Below, piece after piece: positions 1 to 9,176 of a stretch of DNA of 64,000 nucleotides (position 1 is its first letter; the number at the start of each line of letters is the position of its first letter). Position numbers and translations under genes: made by a program. The notes under the pieces were generated by a model. The model was not told the origin of the DNA. It made no database searches and worked only from the letters and a program-made list of their open reading frames with translations. Source of the DNA: Dictyobacter aurantiacus (GTDB lineage: Bacteria > Chloroflexota > Ktedonobacteria > Ktedonobacterales > Ktedonobacteraceae); the NCBI RefSeq assembly GCF_003967515.1, contig NZ_BIFQ01000001.1:3162001-3226000 (forward strand), written 5' to 3'.

Positions 1-1
1 G

Positions 2-925
2 TTCTGCCCAAAATGTGGAGCCTCGACCTTCAAAACCGCTCCGGCTTCCCAGTCATCGATCCCGCAGCGTGGTTCGGCGCCACAGGCGCCGACCTATACG
101 CCACCGGCCGCGCCGCAGACGCCGGTTTATCAGCCACCGACACCACCAGTAGCGCCGTCGAGGCCAACTTATACACCACCGGCCGCCGCGCAGCCACCAA
201 CTCCGACCTATACACCGCCTCCGGCACCTGCGTATACGCCGCCGCAGACTCAGACGCCTGCGTCGCCGCCGCAGCCACAGGTCTACTATACGCCATCCAG
301 CCAGCAGTCGACTGAAGCCCAGCCAAAGCCACAGCGACCACCTGAGCAATACTATGTGCCGCCGACGACCCAGGAGCCAGCCGTCAAGCCGCAGCCGAAG
401 GTAACGATGGTGCCCAGCACGCCTCATCAGACGCCGCCGCCTCCACAGCCACGGCCTCAGAAGCAGTACTACATCCCATCCAATCCGGATGTTTTGAAGG
501 CGCAGCAGGATGTCGCGACACAATCTACTATGCCCAGCACGGCTTCACAGGCTATCGGATCCCAACCGACGCTGCCAGCACAGGCGTCTCGCCAATCCAC
601 CGGGCCGTGGGGGACGCTGACGTTTGGTAATAGTGGACAGCAGATCCAACTGAGCGGCGAACGAGCGGCGGTTGGACGCTATGACCATGATCTGGGTGGT
701 GTGCAACCGGAAGTTGACCTGAGCAAATTTGATGGCGCGGATACCGTCTCGCGTCTCCACGCGGTCATCGAGCGTAGCGGGAACAGCTACACACTTACTG
801 ATCTGAATAGCACCAACTCTACGCGCATCAATGGCAAGCGCCTGGAGCCAGATACTCCCACGCCTATCAACGATGGGGACACGCTCCAGTTCGGCAAGAT
901 AACCAGCACCTTCCAAAAGATGTGA
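2..925 (+). CDS. Zinc-ribbon / proline-rich / FHA-domain protein, 5' end outside window
   Basis: The reading frame is open from the first bases of the window, so the start codon lies upstream; 307 residues are visible. They begin with the second half of a zinc ribbon (FCPKCGA), run through about 190 residues of repetitive Pro/Thr/Tyr/Gln-rich linker with recurring TYTPP units, and end in an FHA domain (about nt 605-920). That domain shows the FHA hallmarks GRY, SRLHAVIE, DLNSTNSTRINGKRL and a closing LQFGK strand. FHA domains bind phosphothreonine peptides, so the protein probably reads Ser/Thr kinase signalling; the partner kinase is not in the window. No transmembrane segment is seen in the visible part. 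The internal ATG at 356 is within the linker and is not a likely start. The domain assignment is firm, the biological role is not. Confidence 0.85.
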   Translation, partial: FCPKCGASTFKTAPASQSSIPQRGSAPQAPTYTPPAAPQTPVYQPPTPPVAPSRPTYTPPAAAQPPTPTYTPPPAPAYTPPQTQTPASPPQPQVYYTPSSQQSTEAQPKPQRPPEQYYVPPTTQEPAVKPQPKVTMVPSTPHQTPPPPQPRPQKQYYIPSNPDVLKAQQDVATQSTMPSTASQAIGSQPTLPAQASRQSTGPWGTLTFGNSGQQIQLSGERAAVGRYDHDLGGVQPEVDLSKFDGADTVSRLHAVIERSGNSYTLTDLNSTNSTRINGKRLEPDTPTPINDGDTLQFGKITSTFQKM

Positions 926-948
926 GGGTGTCAGACACACTTTTTACG

Positions 949-1066
949 GGGGGCGCTCACGCCCCCCGCACAGGCGGCCGCTCACGCGGCCGCCTGTATT
1001 TTTTAGAGGTGGTGCAACACGGCGGGTGGGTGCGGATGCACCCACCCGCCGTGTTGCACCACCTCT
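949..1066. repeat. Palindromic element: short GC hairpins plus a perfect 29-bp stem
   Basis: Three palindromes follow one another after the FHA gene. The first (949-968) is a GGGGGCG/CGCCCCC-type hairpin, the second (971-996) a GGCGGCCGC palindrome followed by TATTTTTT, and the third (1005-1066) is a perfect 29-bp stem with loop GGAT (1034-1037). The GGGCGC...GGCCGC modules recur near 5.2, 8.9, 27.1, 38.6, 39.1 and 55.8 kb. The T-run after the second hairpin could end transcription of the FHA gene. Confidence 0.8.
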
Positions 1067-1162
1067 AAGGATATCTTTATACATTGAAGAAGTATGATAT
1101 GCTTAAAGGGTCGGGAAATGGGAACAATTTCTGAACTTCCACTGTAAAGGATAAGGGGCGAC

Positions 1163-1585
1163 ATGGATGTTTTTGCTGATCCCTGGACACATCAGCTCTT
1201 TTATTTTACTGCCGGGGCTGCCGTTATTATTTCAATTGTGCTGGCGGTTGTTTTTGGTTTGTTGCGCATACGCAAGCTGCGTTTGCTGGCTGAGAAGAGG
1301 CCTGCTGAAGCACGAGATTACAATGCATGGCTGATCTTGCTCAATTATATTGTTTACGCTCTGCCGGCTTTTATTTGCTCATTTTTGTTAGGGTGCGTGC
1401 CCTTGACGACGTCGTTCTACGTTGGTTCTCTGATAGGTCAAAGGCCATTTTCGCTGTTACCATTGATTACAGGTGGTACCGTCGTTGGTCTGGGTGTGGC
1501 ATGCTATGTGACAACGAAATTTCTGTATGGCAAGATGACGTTTGAAGATAGCCTTCTCTCCTCGATCGTCAGCGAGACTCGTTAA
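1163..1585 (+). CDS. Small hypothetical multi-pass membrane protein
   Basis: A 140-residue protein starting at ATG 1163 behind AAAGGATAAGGGG. It has an N-terminal hydrophobic helix (about residues 15-36), a basic loop (RIRKLRLLAEKRP), and two further hydrophobic stretches (about 52-75 and 90-118), so three or four membrane segments are likely. I recognise no family. It stands alone between a palindromic repeat and the valS leader and is followed by a copy of a short dispersed repeat. The start and the hydrophobic pattern make it a credible gene; no function can be given. Confidence 0.65.
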   Translation: MDVFADPWTHQLFYFTAGAAVIISIVLAVVFGLLRIRKLRLLAEKRPAEARDYNAWLILLNYIVYALPAFICSFLLGCVPLTTSFYVGSLIGQRPFSLLPLITGGTVVGLGVACYVTTKFLYGKMTFEDSLLSSIVSETR

Positions 1586-1630
1586 GCAAGTCGGAGTTCG
1601 GGAAGAGGGGTCGCTGCGCTCCCGGTCGCG

Positions 1631-1649
1631 GCAAGCCCGACACCTATGG
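1631..1649 (+). repeat. Short dispersed repeat (AGCCCGGCACCTATGG type)
   Basis: The string GCAAGCCCGACACCTATGG matches similar strings at 43507-43572 (two copies), 51307-51385 (two copies) and 52133-52156. All copies are intergenic. No function is known to me. Confidence 0.5.
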
Positions 1650-1664
1650 CGGGGACGTATGGTC

Positions 1665-1693
1665 TTGACATTTGGATTGGGAATCGATAGACT
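1665..1693 (+). promoter_or_regulatory. Sigma-A-type promoter for the valS leader
   Basis: TTGACA (1665-1670) is separated by 17 bases from TAGACT (1688-1693). It sits just upstream of the T-box leader of valS, as expected for its promoter. Confidence 0.6.
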
Positions 1694-1714
1694 GATGTAA
1701 ACAAGATGTATACT

Positions 1715-1990
1715 GGCCATGATCAGGAGGAGTAGGAGCAGCTCCCGTTAGAGAGGGAAGATCTAGAGGCTGAAAATCTTCCTCGGAATGAGCGCTACGA
1801 AGGTCGCCTGTGAGCCTGGAAACCAGTGTATATTATTACACAATTTCCACGGGGGTGCCCGATACAGCACTGCTGAGGATCAACCTGGAATGCGTCGCGT
1901 CATATATATGGCGGCGAATCCGTTGATCGAAACAAGGTGGTACCACGAGTTACGTCCTTTCTCGTCCTTGACGGGAAGGGCTTTTTTTAT
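1715..1990 (+). ncRNA. T-box leader of valS
   Basis: A 300-base leader precedes valS. The conserved T-box sequence AACAAGGTGGTACCACG lies at 1931-1947. It is followed directly by an imperfect terminator hairpin (about 1954-1980) and a run of T (CTTTTTTT, 1981-1988). T-box leaders bind uncharged tRNA through a specifier codon and the tRNA 3' end and switch between antiterminator and terminator. A candidate specifier is GTC at 1803-1805 inside ACGAAGGTCGCC, which would read valine tRNA and fits the downstream gene. The T-box and terminator are clear; the specifier assignment is inferred by eye. Confidence 0.88.
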
Positions 1991-2009
1991 GTGTTAGTAA
2001 GAGGTGGAT

Positions 2010-4748
2010 ATGATCGAGCAGGAAAAGACACGAGAGACGACGCCGATCACTGATGTGGCGGCATTGCCCAAGGCGTACGAGCCCCAGGCAGTTGAGGCCC
2101 GGTGGTACCGCTTTTGGGAGGAGGGTGGCTACTTCAAGCCCCGTCCGAATCCGGCCCGCAAACCGTTTGTGATCAGCATGCCGCCGCCCAATGTAACAGG
2201 TGCGCTCCACCTGGGGCACGCCATTACCGCGACGCTTGAAGATATTATGATCCGTTATCATCGCATGCAAGGTGACGAGACCCTGTGGGTGCCGGGTGAA
2301 GATCACGCGGGCATCGCGACCCAGACCGTGGTTGAACGTTTGCTGGCGACGGAAGGGACCGATCGCCATAAAATTGGGCGTGAAGCTTTTGTAGAGCGTA
2401 TCTGGCAATGGGTGCATCAATATAAGAGCCGCATCCAGGACCAGCATCGCCGCCTGGGCGCCTCCTGTGATTGGTCGCGTGAGCGTTTTACGCTGGATGA
2501 AGGACTCTCCAAAGCGGTACGCGAAGTGTTCGTACGTTTGTATGAAGAGGGCCTGATCTATCGCGGTGAGCGCATCATCAACTGGTGCCCCGTTTGTATG
2601 AGCGCGATTTCGGACCTGGAAGTCAATCATGTGAATACGCCAGGCAAGCTGACTTATGTACGCTATCCCTTGAAGCCGTTGGAGGGACAGGCGGCTGGTG
2701 AGACCGAATACATCAGTGTCGCCACCACGCGCCCTGAGACGATTCTGGGCGATACCGGCATCGCCGTCAATCCCAGTGATCCACGTTATAAAGACCTGGT
2801 TGGCCGCATCGCCATCGTCCCGGTCGTCAATCGCGAGATCCCGATCGTGGGAGACGAGGCCGTCGAGGCTGGATTTGGTACCGGCGCCGTCAAGGTCACG
2901 CCCGCCCACGATCCGGTCGACTTTGAGATCGGCGCCCGCCATGACCTGCCACGCGTCCAGGTCATCGGTTTTGACGCCAGAATGACCAGCGAGGCGGGTC
3001 CCTATGCAGGTCAGGATCGCTACGAGGCGCGCAAGAATCTGGTGGCCGACCTGGAAAAGATGGGTCTGGTTGTGAAAACTGAAGACTACACGGTACCGCT
3101 GGGACGGTGTCAGCGCAGTGATACCGTGATCGAGCCCTTGATTTCAAAGCAGTGGTTCATCAAGATGGCGCCGCTGGCCACGCCAGCGCTCAACGCCGTC
3201 AAGTATGGCCAGATCAAGATCGTACCCGAGCGCTTCAACAAAACGTACTTTGACTGGCTCGAAAACATCCATGACTGGTGTATCTCGCGTCAGCTCTGGT
3301 GGGGACATCGCATCCCGGTCTGGTATTGTGACGCCTGCGGAGAGATGATCGTCAGCCGTGAAGACGTGACCGCCTGCCCACAGTGTGACAGCGCCCAGAT
3401 CCGGCAGGACGAGGATGTGCTGGATACCTGGTTTAGCTCCTGGTTATGGCCATTCAGTACCCTGGGCTGGCCTGATAATACCGCGGACCTGCCGCGCTAC
3501 TATCCCAACGCTGTGATGGAGACGGGCTACGATATCATCTTCTTCTGGGTCGCGCGCATGGTCATGTCGGGCATCCATTTCATGGGGAACGCGCCATTCT
3601 CGACCATCTACCTGCATGGTCTGGTACGCGACGCCAAAGGCGAAAAGATGAGTAAGTCTAAGGCCAACGCCGTTGATCCACTGGAGGTGATGGATAAGTT
3701 TGGTACCGACGCGTTGCGTTTCACCCTGGCGACCAGTAGCACGCCGGGCAACGACATGAAGCTGATCGACGAGCGCATCGTTGGAAATCGCAACTTCGCC
3801 AACAAAATCTGGAACGCCTCGCGCTTCGTGCTGATGAAGACGGCCGACATCGGTGGTGGTATCCCCACCATTGACTCCCTGCGGCCACAGACCCTGGCGG
3901 ACCGCTGGATCCTGCATCGCTTCCAACGGCTCACCAGGTCTGTTACGCGTTTGATTGATGACTTCCAGTTTGGTGAAGCGGGCCGCCAGATCAACGAATT
4001 CTTCTGGTCGGATTACTGTGACTGGTATGTAGAGAGCGCTAAAGTGCAGATGCAGGGAGATGAGCAGGCGCAGCAGAATACCGCCGCCATCTTACGCGCG
4101 GTCCTGGATCAGAGCCTGCGCCTGTTGCACCCCTTCATGCCCTTCGTGACGGAAGAGGTCTGGCAGTACCTGTATCACTTCAGCGAGCCCGACAAAGCGG
4201 CCTGGCCGGCTTCCGCTCTGATCGTCGCCTCCTGGCCCCAGTATAATGAGGCCCTGGTGGATGAAGAGGCGGAGCGGCAGTTCAGTCTGGTTCAACACGT
4301 CGTTACCCTGATCCGTGATGCTCGTAACCAGATGAACGTTGAAAAGTCGCGTCGAGTATCCGTCATTATGGCGGCCGGCAACGACATTGAGATGTTCGCA
4401 GCCCAGTCACCAGTGATTGAGTTCCTGGCCACCACCGAGCGGCCGCAGCTGCATGCGCAGCTTGCTCAGAAGCCCGAGCAGGCTATGAGTCTGCTCGCGG
4501 GCGCGGTCGAGATCTATCTACCGCTGGCAGGCCTGCTCGATATCGGCAAAGAACTGGAGCGGTTGGATAAAGAGATCGCCCAGGCCAGGCAAGAGGTGGC
4601 ACGCCTGCAGGGTAAGCTTTCCAACCAGAACTTTGTCGCCCGGGCCAAGCCCGAGGTGGTAGAGAAAGAGCGCGAAAAGCTGGCGGCGCAAGAAGAGCGC
4701 GTCACCAAACTGCAGTCTCGGCATAGCGAGCTGGCCAGCCTGAAATAG
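2010..4748 (+). CDS. valS: Valyl-tRNA synthetase
   Basis: Class I aminoacyl-tRNA synthetase of about 912 residues that charges tRNA-Val and edits mischarged Thr. The HIGH motif appears as HLGH near residue 68, in [14 protein letters not shown]. The KMSKS motif is GEKMSKSKA near residue 546. A CxxC...CPQC zinc-knuckle insertion (CDACGEM...CPQCDS) lies around residues 445-463. The C-terminal ~60 residues form the Glu/Lys/Arg-rich coiled coil typical of ValRS. ATG 2010 is preferred over the in-frame GTG at 2004 because AAGAGG is then five bases upstream. Length and motifs are normal. Regulation is by the preceding T-box. Confidence 0.98.
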   Translation: MIEQEKTRETTPITDVAALPKAYEPQAVEARWYRFWEEGGYFKPRPNPARKPFVISMPPPNVTGALHLGHAITATLEDIMIRYHRMQGDETLWVPGEDHAGIATQTVVERLLATEGTDRHKIGREAFVERIWQWVHQYKSRIQDQHRRLGASCDWSRERFTLDEGLSKAVREVFVRLYEEGLIYRGERIINWCPVCMSAISDLEVNHVNTPGKLTYVRYPLKPLEGQAAGETEYISVATTRPETILGDTGIAVNPSDPRYKDLVGRIAIVPVVNREIPIVGDEAVEAGFGTGAVKVTPAHDPVDFEIGARHDLPRVQVIGFDARMTSEAGPYAGQDRYEARKNLVADLEKMGLVVKTEDYTVPLGRCQRSDTVIEPLISKQWFIKMAPLATPALNAVKYGQIKIVPERFNKTYFDWLENIHDWCISRQLWWGHRIPVWYCDACGEMIVSREDVTACPQCDSAQIRQDEDVLDTWFSSWLWPFSTLGWPDNTADLPRYYPNAVMETGYDIIFFWVARMVMSGIHFMGNAPFSTIYLHGLVRDAKGEKMSKSKANAVDPLEVMDKFGTDALRFTLATSSTPGNDMKLIDERIVGNRNFANKIWNASRFVLMKTADIGGGIPTIDSLRPQTLADRWILHRFQRLTRSVTRLIDDFQFGEAGRQINEFFWSDYCDWYVESAKVQMQGDEQAQQNTAAILRAVLDQSLRLLHPFMPFVTEEVWQYLYHFSEPDKAAWPASALIVASWPQYNEALVDEEAERQFSLVQHVVTLIRDARNQMNVEKSRRVSVIMAAGNDIEMFAAQSPVIEFLATTERPQLHAQLAQKPEQAMSLLAGAVEIYLPLAGLLDIGKELERLDKEIAQARQEVARLQGKLSNQNFVARAKPEVVEKEREKLAAQEERVTKLQSRHSELASLK

Positions 4749-4789
4749 GCCGCCAGTTCATCGATTCTGCTCTCATCCAGTAATAAAAG

Positions 4790-4833
4790 AAACGGTCAGG
4801 ATGGTACCTCCAATTGTACCATTCTGACCGTTT
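4790..4833 (+). terminator. Hairpin terminator after valS
   Basis: An inverted repeat (AAACGGTCAG...CTGACCGTTT with inner GGTAC/GTACC pairing) starts about 40 bases after the valS stop codon. The stem itself ends in T residues. Confidence 0.7.
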
Positions 4834-5167
4834 CCATTAGACACAAGCACGAACAGAGGAGACACAAGCATGAACCGGAAATTATCTACCGCGTCAACGA
4901 TTCTGCATTCGTCTCAACCCTTTCGCCCGCCCGCAGCTATCTACCCACTGATATATCGTTCGCTCATACAGACGACCGGCTCTATATACGCATTATTTAC
5001 CTGCTAGCATAACAATAGCAGGGATTATGCAGATCCACCTCTCTTAGAAGCTGTGATCATATTTCTATGCTATTGAAAGCATAATCTATTGCCTGCCGAT
5101 CTGTCAAGGTTTTTTCATGATAAAATTGACCAACTAAGTCAAGTATTGTGGTCTATCTACTATGAAT

Positions 5168-5363
5168 GTGTCTTATTCCCACCACTTTGGGGGCACGTGA
5201 GCGCCCCCGCACTCGCGTCCGCTACGCGGCCGCATTGTTTTGGTGTGTTGGTGCAGCAGGGGCGCTTTCGCGCCCCTGCTGCACCAACACACCATGGACG
5301 TGTGAGCACCAGAGGTGCGAAAGCTCAGGCAGCCTGCAGGCCATCATCGTGAGAATCAGACAC
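5168..5363 (+). repeat. MITE-like palindromic element, copy A (196 bp)
   Basis: The element begins GTGTCT and ends AGACAC. Internal order: a GGGGGCAC/GCGCCCCC hairpin, the GC-rich module GCGTCCGCTACGCGGCCGC, a perfect 24-bp stem with loop TTTC (5242-5293), then GAGCACC...AGGTGCGA and a half-conserved tail. It carries no ORF of its own. The next copy starts 7 bases later with the same layout, but with different hairpin arm sequence beyond GTGTGTTGGTGCA. Confidence 0.85.
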
Positions 5364-5370
5364 TATGGGA

Positions 5371-5567
5371 GTGTCTGACTTCCGCCACCCTGGGGGCATG
5401 TGAGCGCCCCCGCATGGGCGTCCGCTGCGCGGCCGCACCGGTTTTGGTGTGTTGGTGCATCGGGTGCGCATCTGCGCACCCGATGCACCAACACACAATG
5501 GACTCTTGAGCACCGCAGGTGCGAAAACGTAAGCATGCTCAGAGCGATGATCGTGAGAGCCAGACAC
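5371..5567 (+). repeat. MITE-like palindromic element, copy B (197 bp)
   Basis: Same architecture as the adjacent copy: GTGTCTGACTTCC at the left end, CAGACAC at the right, the GGGGGC hairpin, the GCGGCCGC module, a central 24-bp stem (5447-5496), and GAGCACCGCAGGTGCGA. The upper part of the stem (CGGGTGCGCA) differs from that of the neighbour (GCAGGGGCGC), yet both arms agree with each other. Confidence 0.85.
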
Positions 5568-6038
5568 GTTCTAAGCACCGGTCACCACTATTGGTAAGAT
5601 ATCGATACCCGGGCGCGGGTCGTAAGTCGTCTCTATAAGGTCAATGAATGTAACAAAGAGCGCCAGGTAAGATAGAGATGAGCAGGAACTGTTAAGGCAG
5701 GTTTGATATAAGTGCATTTATTCTGCAATACACAACGTGGTTATTTCAAGTGATAGGATGCGCTTAATGTAGGCTTTGCGGCATCTTTTTTTTGGACCAA
5801 ACTACCGTCCATTGGGCGTTCATACTAGATGGATGCTTCAATTAGAGAGAAAGCGAAGGCAATCAAAGCTGCCTGAAAGCATGAGAGGAATGACAGGCAT
5901 ACTATTTGAGTAGGTAACTGATGGAATCATGAGAAAAGAACATTGACGAATACTAGCACAGACGATATGCTGGTATCTGATGTGATAGTATATTTAAACC
6001 TACGAGATGTATGATCCTGTATTTGTTGGTGGTAAAAC

Positions 6039-7040
6039 ATGGAAACAACGTGGCGTGAACTGCTTAGAAATGTAGCCAGTGATCCGTTAGAGCAGCAAAA
6101 AATCCTTGATAGTTTGAATATCAATGCTATGACCTTAAAACGCTGGGTGAACGGCGAAACCAATCCCCGTCCACAGAACCTGCGCTTACTTTTAAACGCC
6201 TTGCCACAATATCGGAAACAACTACTATTGCTGCTCACAACAGAATTTCCCTATATCAGGCAAGAGAACCTGCTCCAGGATGAGCATATCGCCCTGATCT
6301 CAAACGATTTTTATGAGCGTGTCATGAGTACATATGTTGGAGTCTCGCAACACATGCGCTCCGCGACTATCAGTAGTCTGATCCTGCAGCAAATTCTAAA
6401 ACACCTTGACCCGGACCTCAATGGAATGCTGGTATATGTAGCACAGTGCGTGCCTCCGGATCAGGGGCAGAAGGTACGCAGTTTGCGCATGATGGCTGGT
6501 AATGGTACTCCTCCCTGGAGCACCTACGTTGAATATCATCCGCAATTCTTTGGTGCTGAATCGCTGGTAGGCTATGCCGTTTCGTCGGGGCACTCGAGCA
6601 CGCTACAAAACCGCGATGAGATTCAGCGTATCTTCCCATATGATCAGATTGAGGATGTGAGGAGCGCGGTAGCCGCACCAATCCTGCTGGCCAACCAGAC
6701 CGCCGGCGCCTTATATATTGCCAGCACGCAGACTGATTTTTTTTCCTATGCCCATCTATCCTTAATCCAGAAATACGTTGAACTGATGTGCCTGGCCTTT
6801 GAAAGGCAAGAGTTTTATCTCCTATCTGATATCTCGCTGGGTGTGATGCCATCGAGTGAGCAGCAGTTGTCGGCGCTGGTGACATTTCAATCGCTTGTCA
6901 CGCAACAGATTATTCTGGCTGCCCAGGAGAACCGGACCCTGACCCGTTTACAGGCTGAACAGATCGCCTGGCAGCAATTGGAGGAGAAATTGTTTATGCA
7001 GATGAATGAAATAATGCATCAATCCGAAAAAACGGGATGA
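6039..7040 (+). CDS. HTH-GAF transcriptional regulator (paralogue of the 23.3-kb gene)
   Basis: 333 residues. The N-terminal ~70 residues form an XRE-like helix-turn-helix (AMTLKRWVNGETNPRPQNLRLL). The central part (about 100-270) reads as a GAF-type sensor domain, ending in APILLANQTAGALYIAST. It aligns along its whole length with the minus-strand protein at 23341-24567: TLKRWVNGETNPRP against TVYRWMNGTSEPRI, and FFSYAHLSLIQKYVELMCLAF against FFKDTTACQAVAEYALLMGVAL. The ligand is unknown. ATG 6039 follows a weak GGTGG. It stands alone, with large intergenic space upstream. The regulator role is inferred from the domains. Confidence 0.8.
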   Translation: METTWRELLRNVASDPLEQQKILDSLNINAMTLKRWVNGETNPRPQNLRLLLNALPQYRKQLLLLLTTEFPYIRQENLLQDEHIALISNDFYERVMSTYVGVSQHMRSATISSLILQQILKHLDPDLNGMLVYVAQCVPPDQGQKVRSLRMMAGNGTPPWSTYVEYHPQFFGAESLVGYAVSSGHSSTLQNRDEIQRIFPYDQIEDVRSAVAAPILLANQTAGALYIASTQTDFFSYAHLSLIQKYVELMCLAFERQEFYLLSDISLGVMPSSEQQLSALVTFQSLVTQQIILAAQENRTLTRLQAEQIAWQQLEEKLFMQMNEIMHQSEKTG

Positions 7041-7207
7041 GCGAAGAGCAATGGAGACGATGGTTTGAACAAGTAGTGACAAGTGGCAATTGCTTCTTCC
7101 CCAACCCCACAGAGAGTATAGCATGTGCTGCCACAAAAAGCTATAAAATTCTTGTTTAAATCGAGTCAGCTTTTCAAACCTTTAAAATTTTGTAATGTTG
7201 GACAGAC

Positions 7208-7903
7208 TTACGAATCGGTTGCCGGCGGCTCCTGCTCCCTGTTCATCGCATCCCACGCGGCGTTCTGATCGCTTTCCTGTTGCACGCTCCACATGGTAAG
7301 TCCGATATAGAAGAGGCAGGTAAGCACCAGGATAATAGAGGCGGCGAGAGCGACCGGGATCAGAAACGACAGGAGCAACACGCAGAGAGAGAAGAGTAGC
7401 TGACCAAGACCCCAGACGGTATTCATACGAAAGATCATGTGACGATAGCTGGCGCTTTCCTGCCAGTAATCAGTATAGTCTGCCATATGATCGCGAGTAT
7501 GGGCATGACAGTAGCGATCCACATAGAAGAGCAGCGGTTTATCCAGGGCTCGTGTAAGCAGCGTTCCTATGCCCAGGATACCAATTGGTAGCACATAATG
7601 AATGAGTATTGAGAGCAGTGGCGAGGTGCCTGGTAACAGGACGCCAAGCATGATCCAGCCCAGGACATACAATGCCAGCAGTCCGATCAGGTCCAGGCCA
7701 TGTCGTTGGTTATATTGCCAGCCTATATAGACCAGAGGGAACAGGGCCACCAGCAGCAGCGCCATCGGGGCAGCCATGCGTGCCAGAAAGAGCTGGTATA
7801 GCATATAAGGAAAAACCACATCAATAGCAATGCTCTGCAAAATAGCGCTGGGAATGACACTGGAAAAATCGAGGCGTCGGGGTGTGCTGCGTCCGCCAGC
7901 CAT
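7208..7903 (-). CDS. Hypothetical integral membrane protein
   Basis: 231 residues with about five hydrophobic segments, starting after a basic N-terminus (MAGGRSTPRRLDF). ATG 7903 is chosen because AAGGAGAG lies eight bases upstream. An ATG six codons earlier has no good ribosome site and would overlap that site. I do not recognise the family. The convergent regulator gene ends 167 bases away on the other strand; the next minus-strand gene (8057-8728) is also a membrane protein. Confidence 0.65.
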   Translation of the reverse strand: MAGGRSTPRRLDFSSVIPSAILQSIAIDVVFPYMLYQLFLARMAAPMALLLVALFPLVYIGWQYNQRHGLDLIGLLALYVLGWIMLGVLLPGTSPLLSILIHYVLPIGILGIGTLLTRALDKPLLFYVDRYCHAHTRDHMADYTDYWQESASYRHMIFRMNTVWGLGQLLFSLCVLLLSFLIPVALAASIILVLTCLFYIGLTMWSVQQESDQNAAWDAMNREQEPPATDS

Positions 7904-8056
7904 GGCTTTACTCTCCTTCATATTTCTCTCTATTAATTATATATCCGTCATTATGACATGGACGGTCCCAGGCGGCAACACCCACGCCTGTGGCAACTTT
8001 TCCAGGCGTCAACACATTCGTATGGACGCCTGGTTGTGTCTGGTACATGCCTGTTT

Positions 8057-8728
8057 TTATGAAAGGCTGGTCTTTTTCTTCTTGATAGTAGATGGTAGCT
8101 GCTGGTTTCGTTTCTGATACTCGCGTTCCACCAGCTGACCCAGGATATCGACATGCTTTATCGCCGCGTTAAAGACAAATTTCTTCCCATCCTGGCGCCA
8201 GACTTTAACGACAGAGGCAGGGTCATGATTTTTAAAGGTTGTGGCTCGTCTATAACTTACCCTTCTCATCTGCTCCCAACGCACCACCTCCACCTGATTA
8301 CCCGCCACACAGATAAAACCCGCGGTATACACATGGACATGCAGGTCTTTACGCATAGGGAGCAACAACGGTTTGTAATCGCGCAACCAGCAAACCGCGA
8401 GGATCGACAGGTACAGAACTGAAACTACACCGACCAGCGCATAGTAAGCGGTACTGCTCATAGACACATTGATAGAGCAGAAGAAGCCAAAGACGAGCAG
8501 AATAATGATCGTTGGAACCGCCGCGCTTAAATAAAGGGCGTAGAAAAGATCCGAGGGCTTGTAGTTTACCTTGAGTGTAACCACAAATTGTTCCAGCTTG
8601 TGGTCTTCTCCGAGTTTATACGCCTCTGCCAGCATCTGATCGGACATATGCGGTGCAACCTCCTTGATATAGGGCATGAAATAGGCCAAAACAGGCAATT
8701 CAGACGTGGAAAGTAGTACTATAGTCAT
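8057..8728 (-). CDS. Membrane protein with C-terminal PH-like domain
   Basis: About 223 residues. Two transmembrane helices lie near residues 70-90 and 98-115, after a soluble N-terminal ~65 residues. The C-terminal half (LHVHVYTAGFICVAGNQVEVVRWEQMRRVSYR and following) has the beta-strand rhythm of bacterial PH-like domains; the protein resembles DUF6585-type proteins in layout, which is a guess. It ends in a Lys-rich tail (TIKKKKTSLS). ATG 8728 is preceded by an in-frame GTG at 8731, and neither has a strong ribosome site. Function unknown. Confidence 0.6.
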   Translation of the reverse strand: MTIVLLSTSELPVLAYFMPYIKEVAPHMSDQMLAEAYKLGEDHKLEQFVVTLKVNYKPSDLFYALYLSAAVPTIIILLVFGFFCSINVSMSSTAYYALVGVVSVLYLSILAVCWLRDYKPLLLPMRKDLHVHVYTAGFICVAGNQVEVVRWEQMRRVSYRRATTFKNHDPASVVKVWRQDGKKFVFNAAIKHVDILGQLVEREYQKRNQQLPSTIKKKKTSLS

Positions 8729-8898
8729 CACGGACGATATTTCGCCCTGGTTTCATTGTACAAGTAGACAATATTACTGATTGTATACATTTAAGGGAGT
8801 ATACATACTAGCTATTATGCTGACGCAATAATGAACAAGTATGGATAAGAATTATTATCCGGTGCTTGACAGAATCTTAGACCTTCCGCCTGCTACAG

Positions 8899-9017
8899 TG
8901 CGTGAGCGCCCCATACAGGCGGCCGCATGCGCGGCCGCTCATGTTTATATGCTGTGGCGAATGATGCGAATGGTGCGCATTGCGCACCATTCGCATCATT
9001 CGCCACAGCATATAAAC
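8899..9017. repeat. Palindromic element with a perfect 37-bp stem
   Basis: The GTGAGCGCCCC module and a GGCCGCATGCGCGGCC palindrome (about 8919-8936) precede a perfect 37-bp inverted repeat (arms 8943-8979 and 8981-9017, one central base). The arms share only GGTGCGCA-type sequence near the tip with the other copies. The adjoining 8729-8898 and 9018-9176 hold no gene. Confidence 0.85.
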
Positions 9018-9176
9018 GTAATTGCGCATTTTTAGTGTAAAGCTATACGATCTTATTTTTTCGGACATCAATAAAGAGAGGAGAGGAGATACTTAGCGGC
9101 GAGGGGATGAGTGGACGAGGGTGGTACATACACAGTTGACATTGTGATCGCTGATCAATGGTAAGGAGCATCTTCT

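Larger units (their letters stand above)
4834..6038. other. Gene-free intergenic stretch
   Basis: No convincing gene is present. The stretch holds two adjacent palindromic elements (5168-5363 and 5371-5567), listed separately. The rest is AT-rich unique sequence, with likely promoter sequence for the gene starting at 6039. Short open frames across the repeats are produced by the palindromes. Confidence 0.6.

Noticed and set aside
13-523. Open frames on both strands over the 5' part of the FHA gene
   Set aside because: They are shadows created by the GC-rich Pro/Thr-repeat linker of the FHA protein frame.
1788-1997. 69-codon open frame upstream of valS
   Set aside because: It runs through the T-box and terminator, which are structured RNA.
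5089-5597. Several overlapping Cys/His/Thr-rich open frames with peptides such as CTNTPWT
   Set aside because: They come from the palindromic elements and recur in the same form at 27.1, 39.0 and 55.8 kb without ribosome sites.
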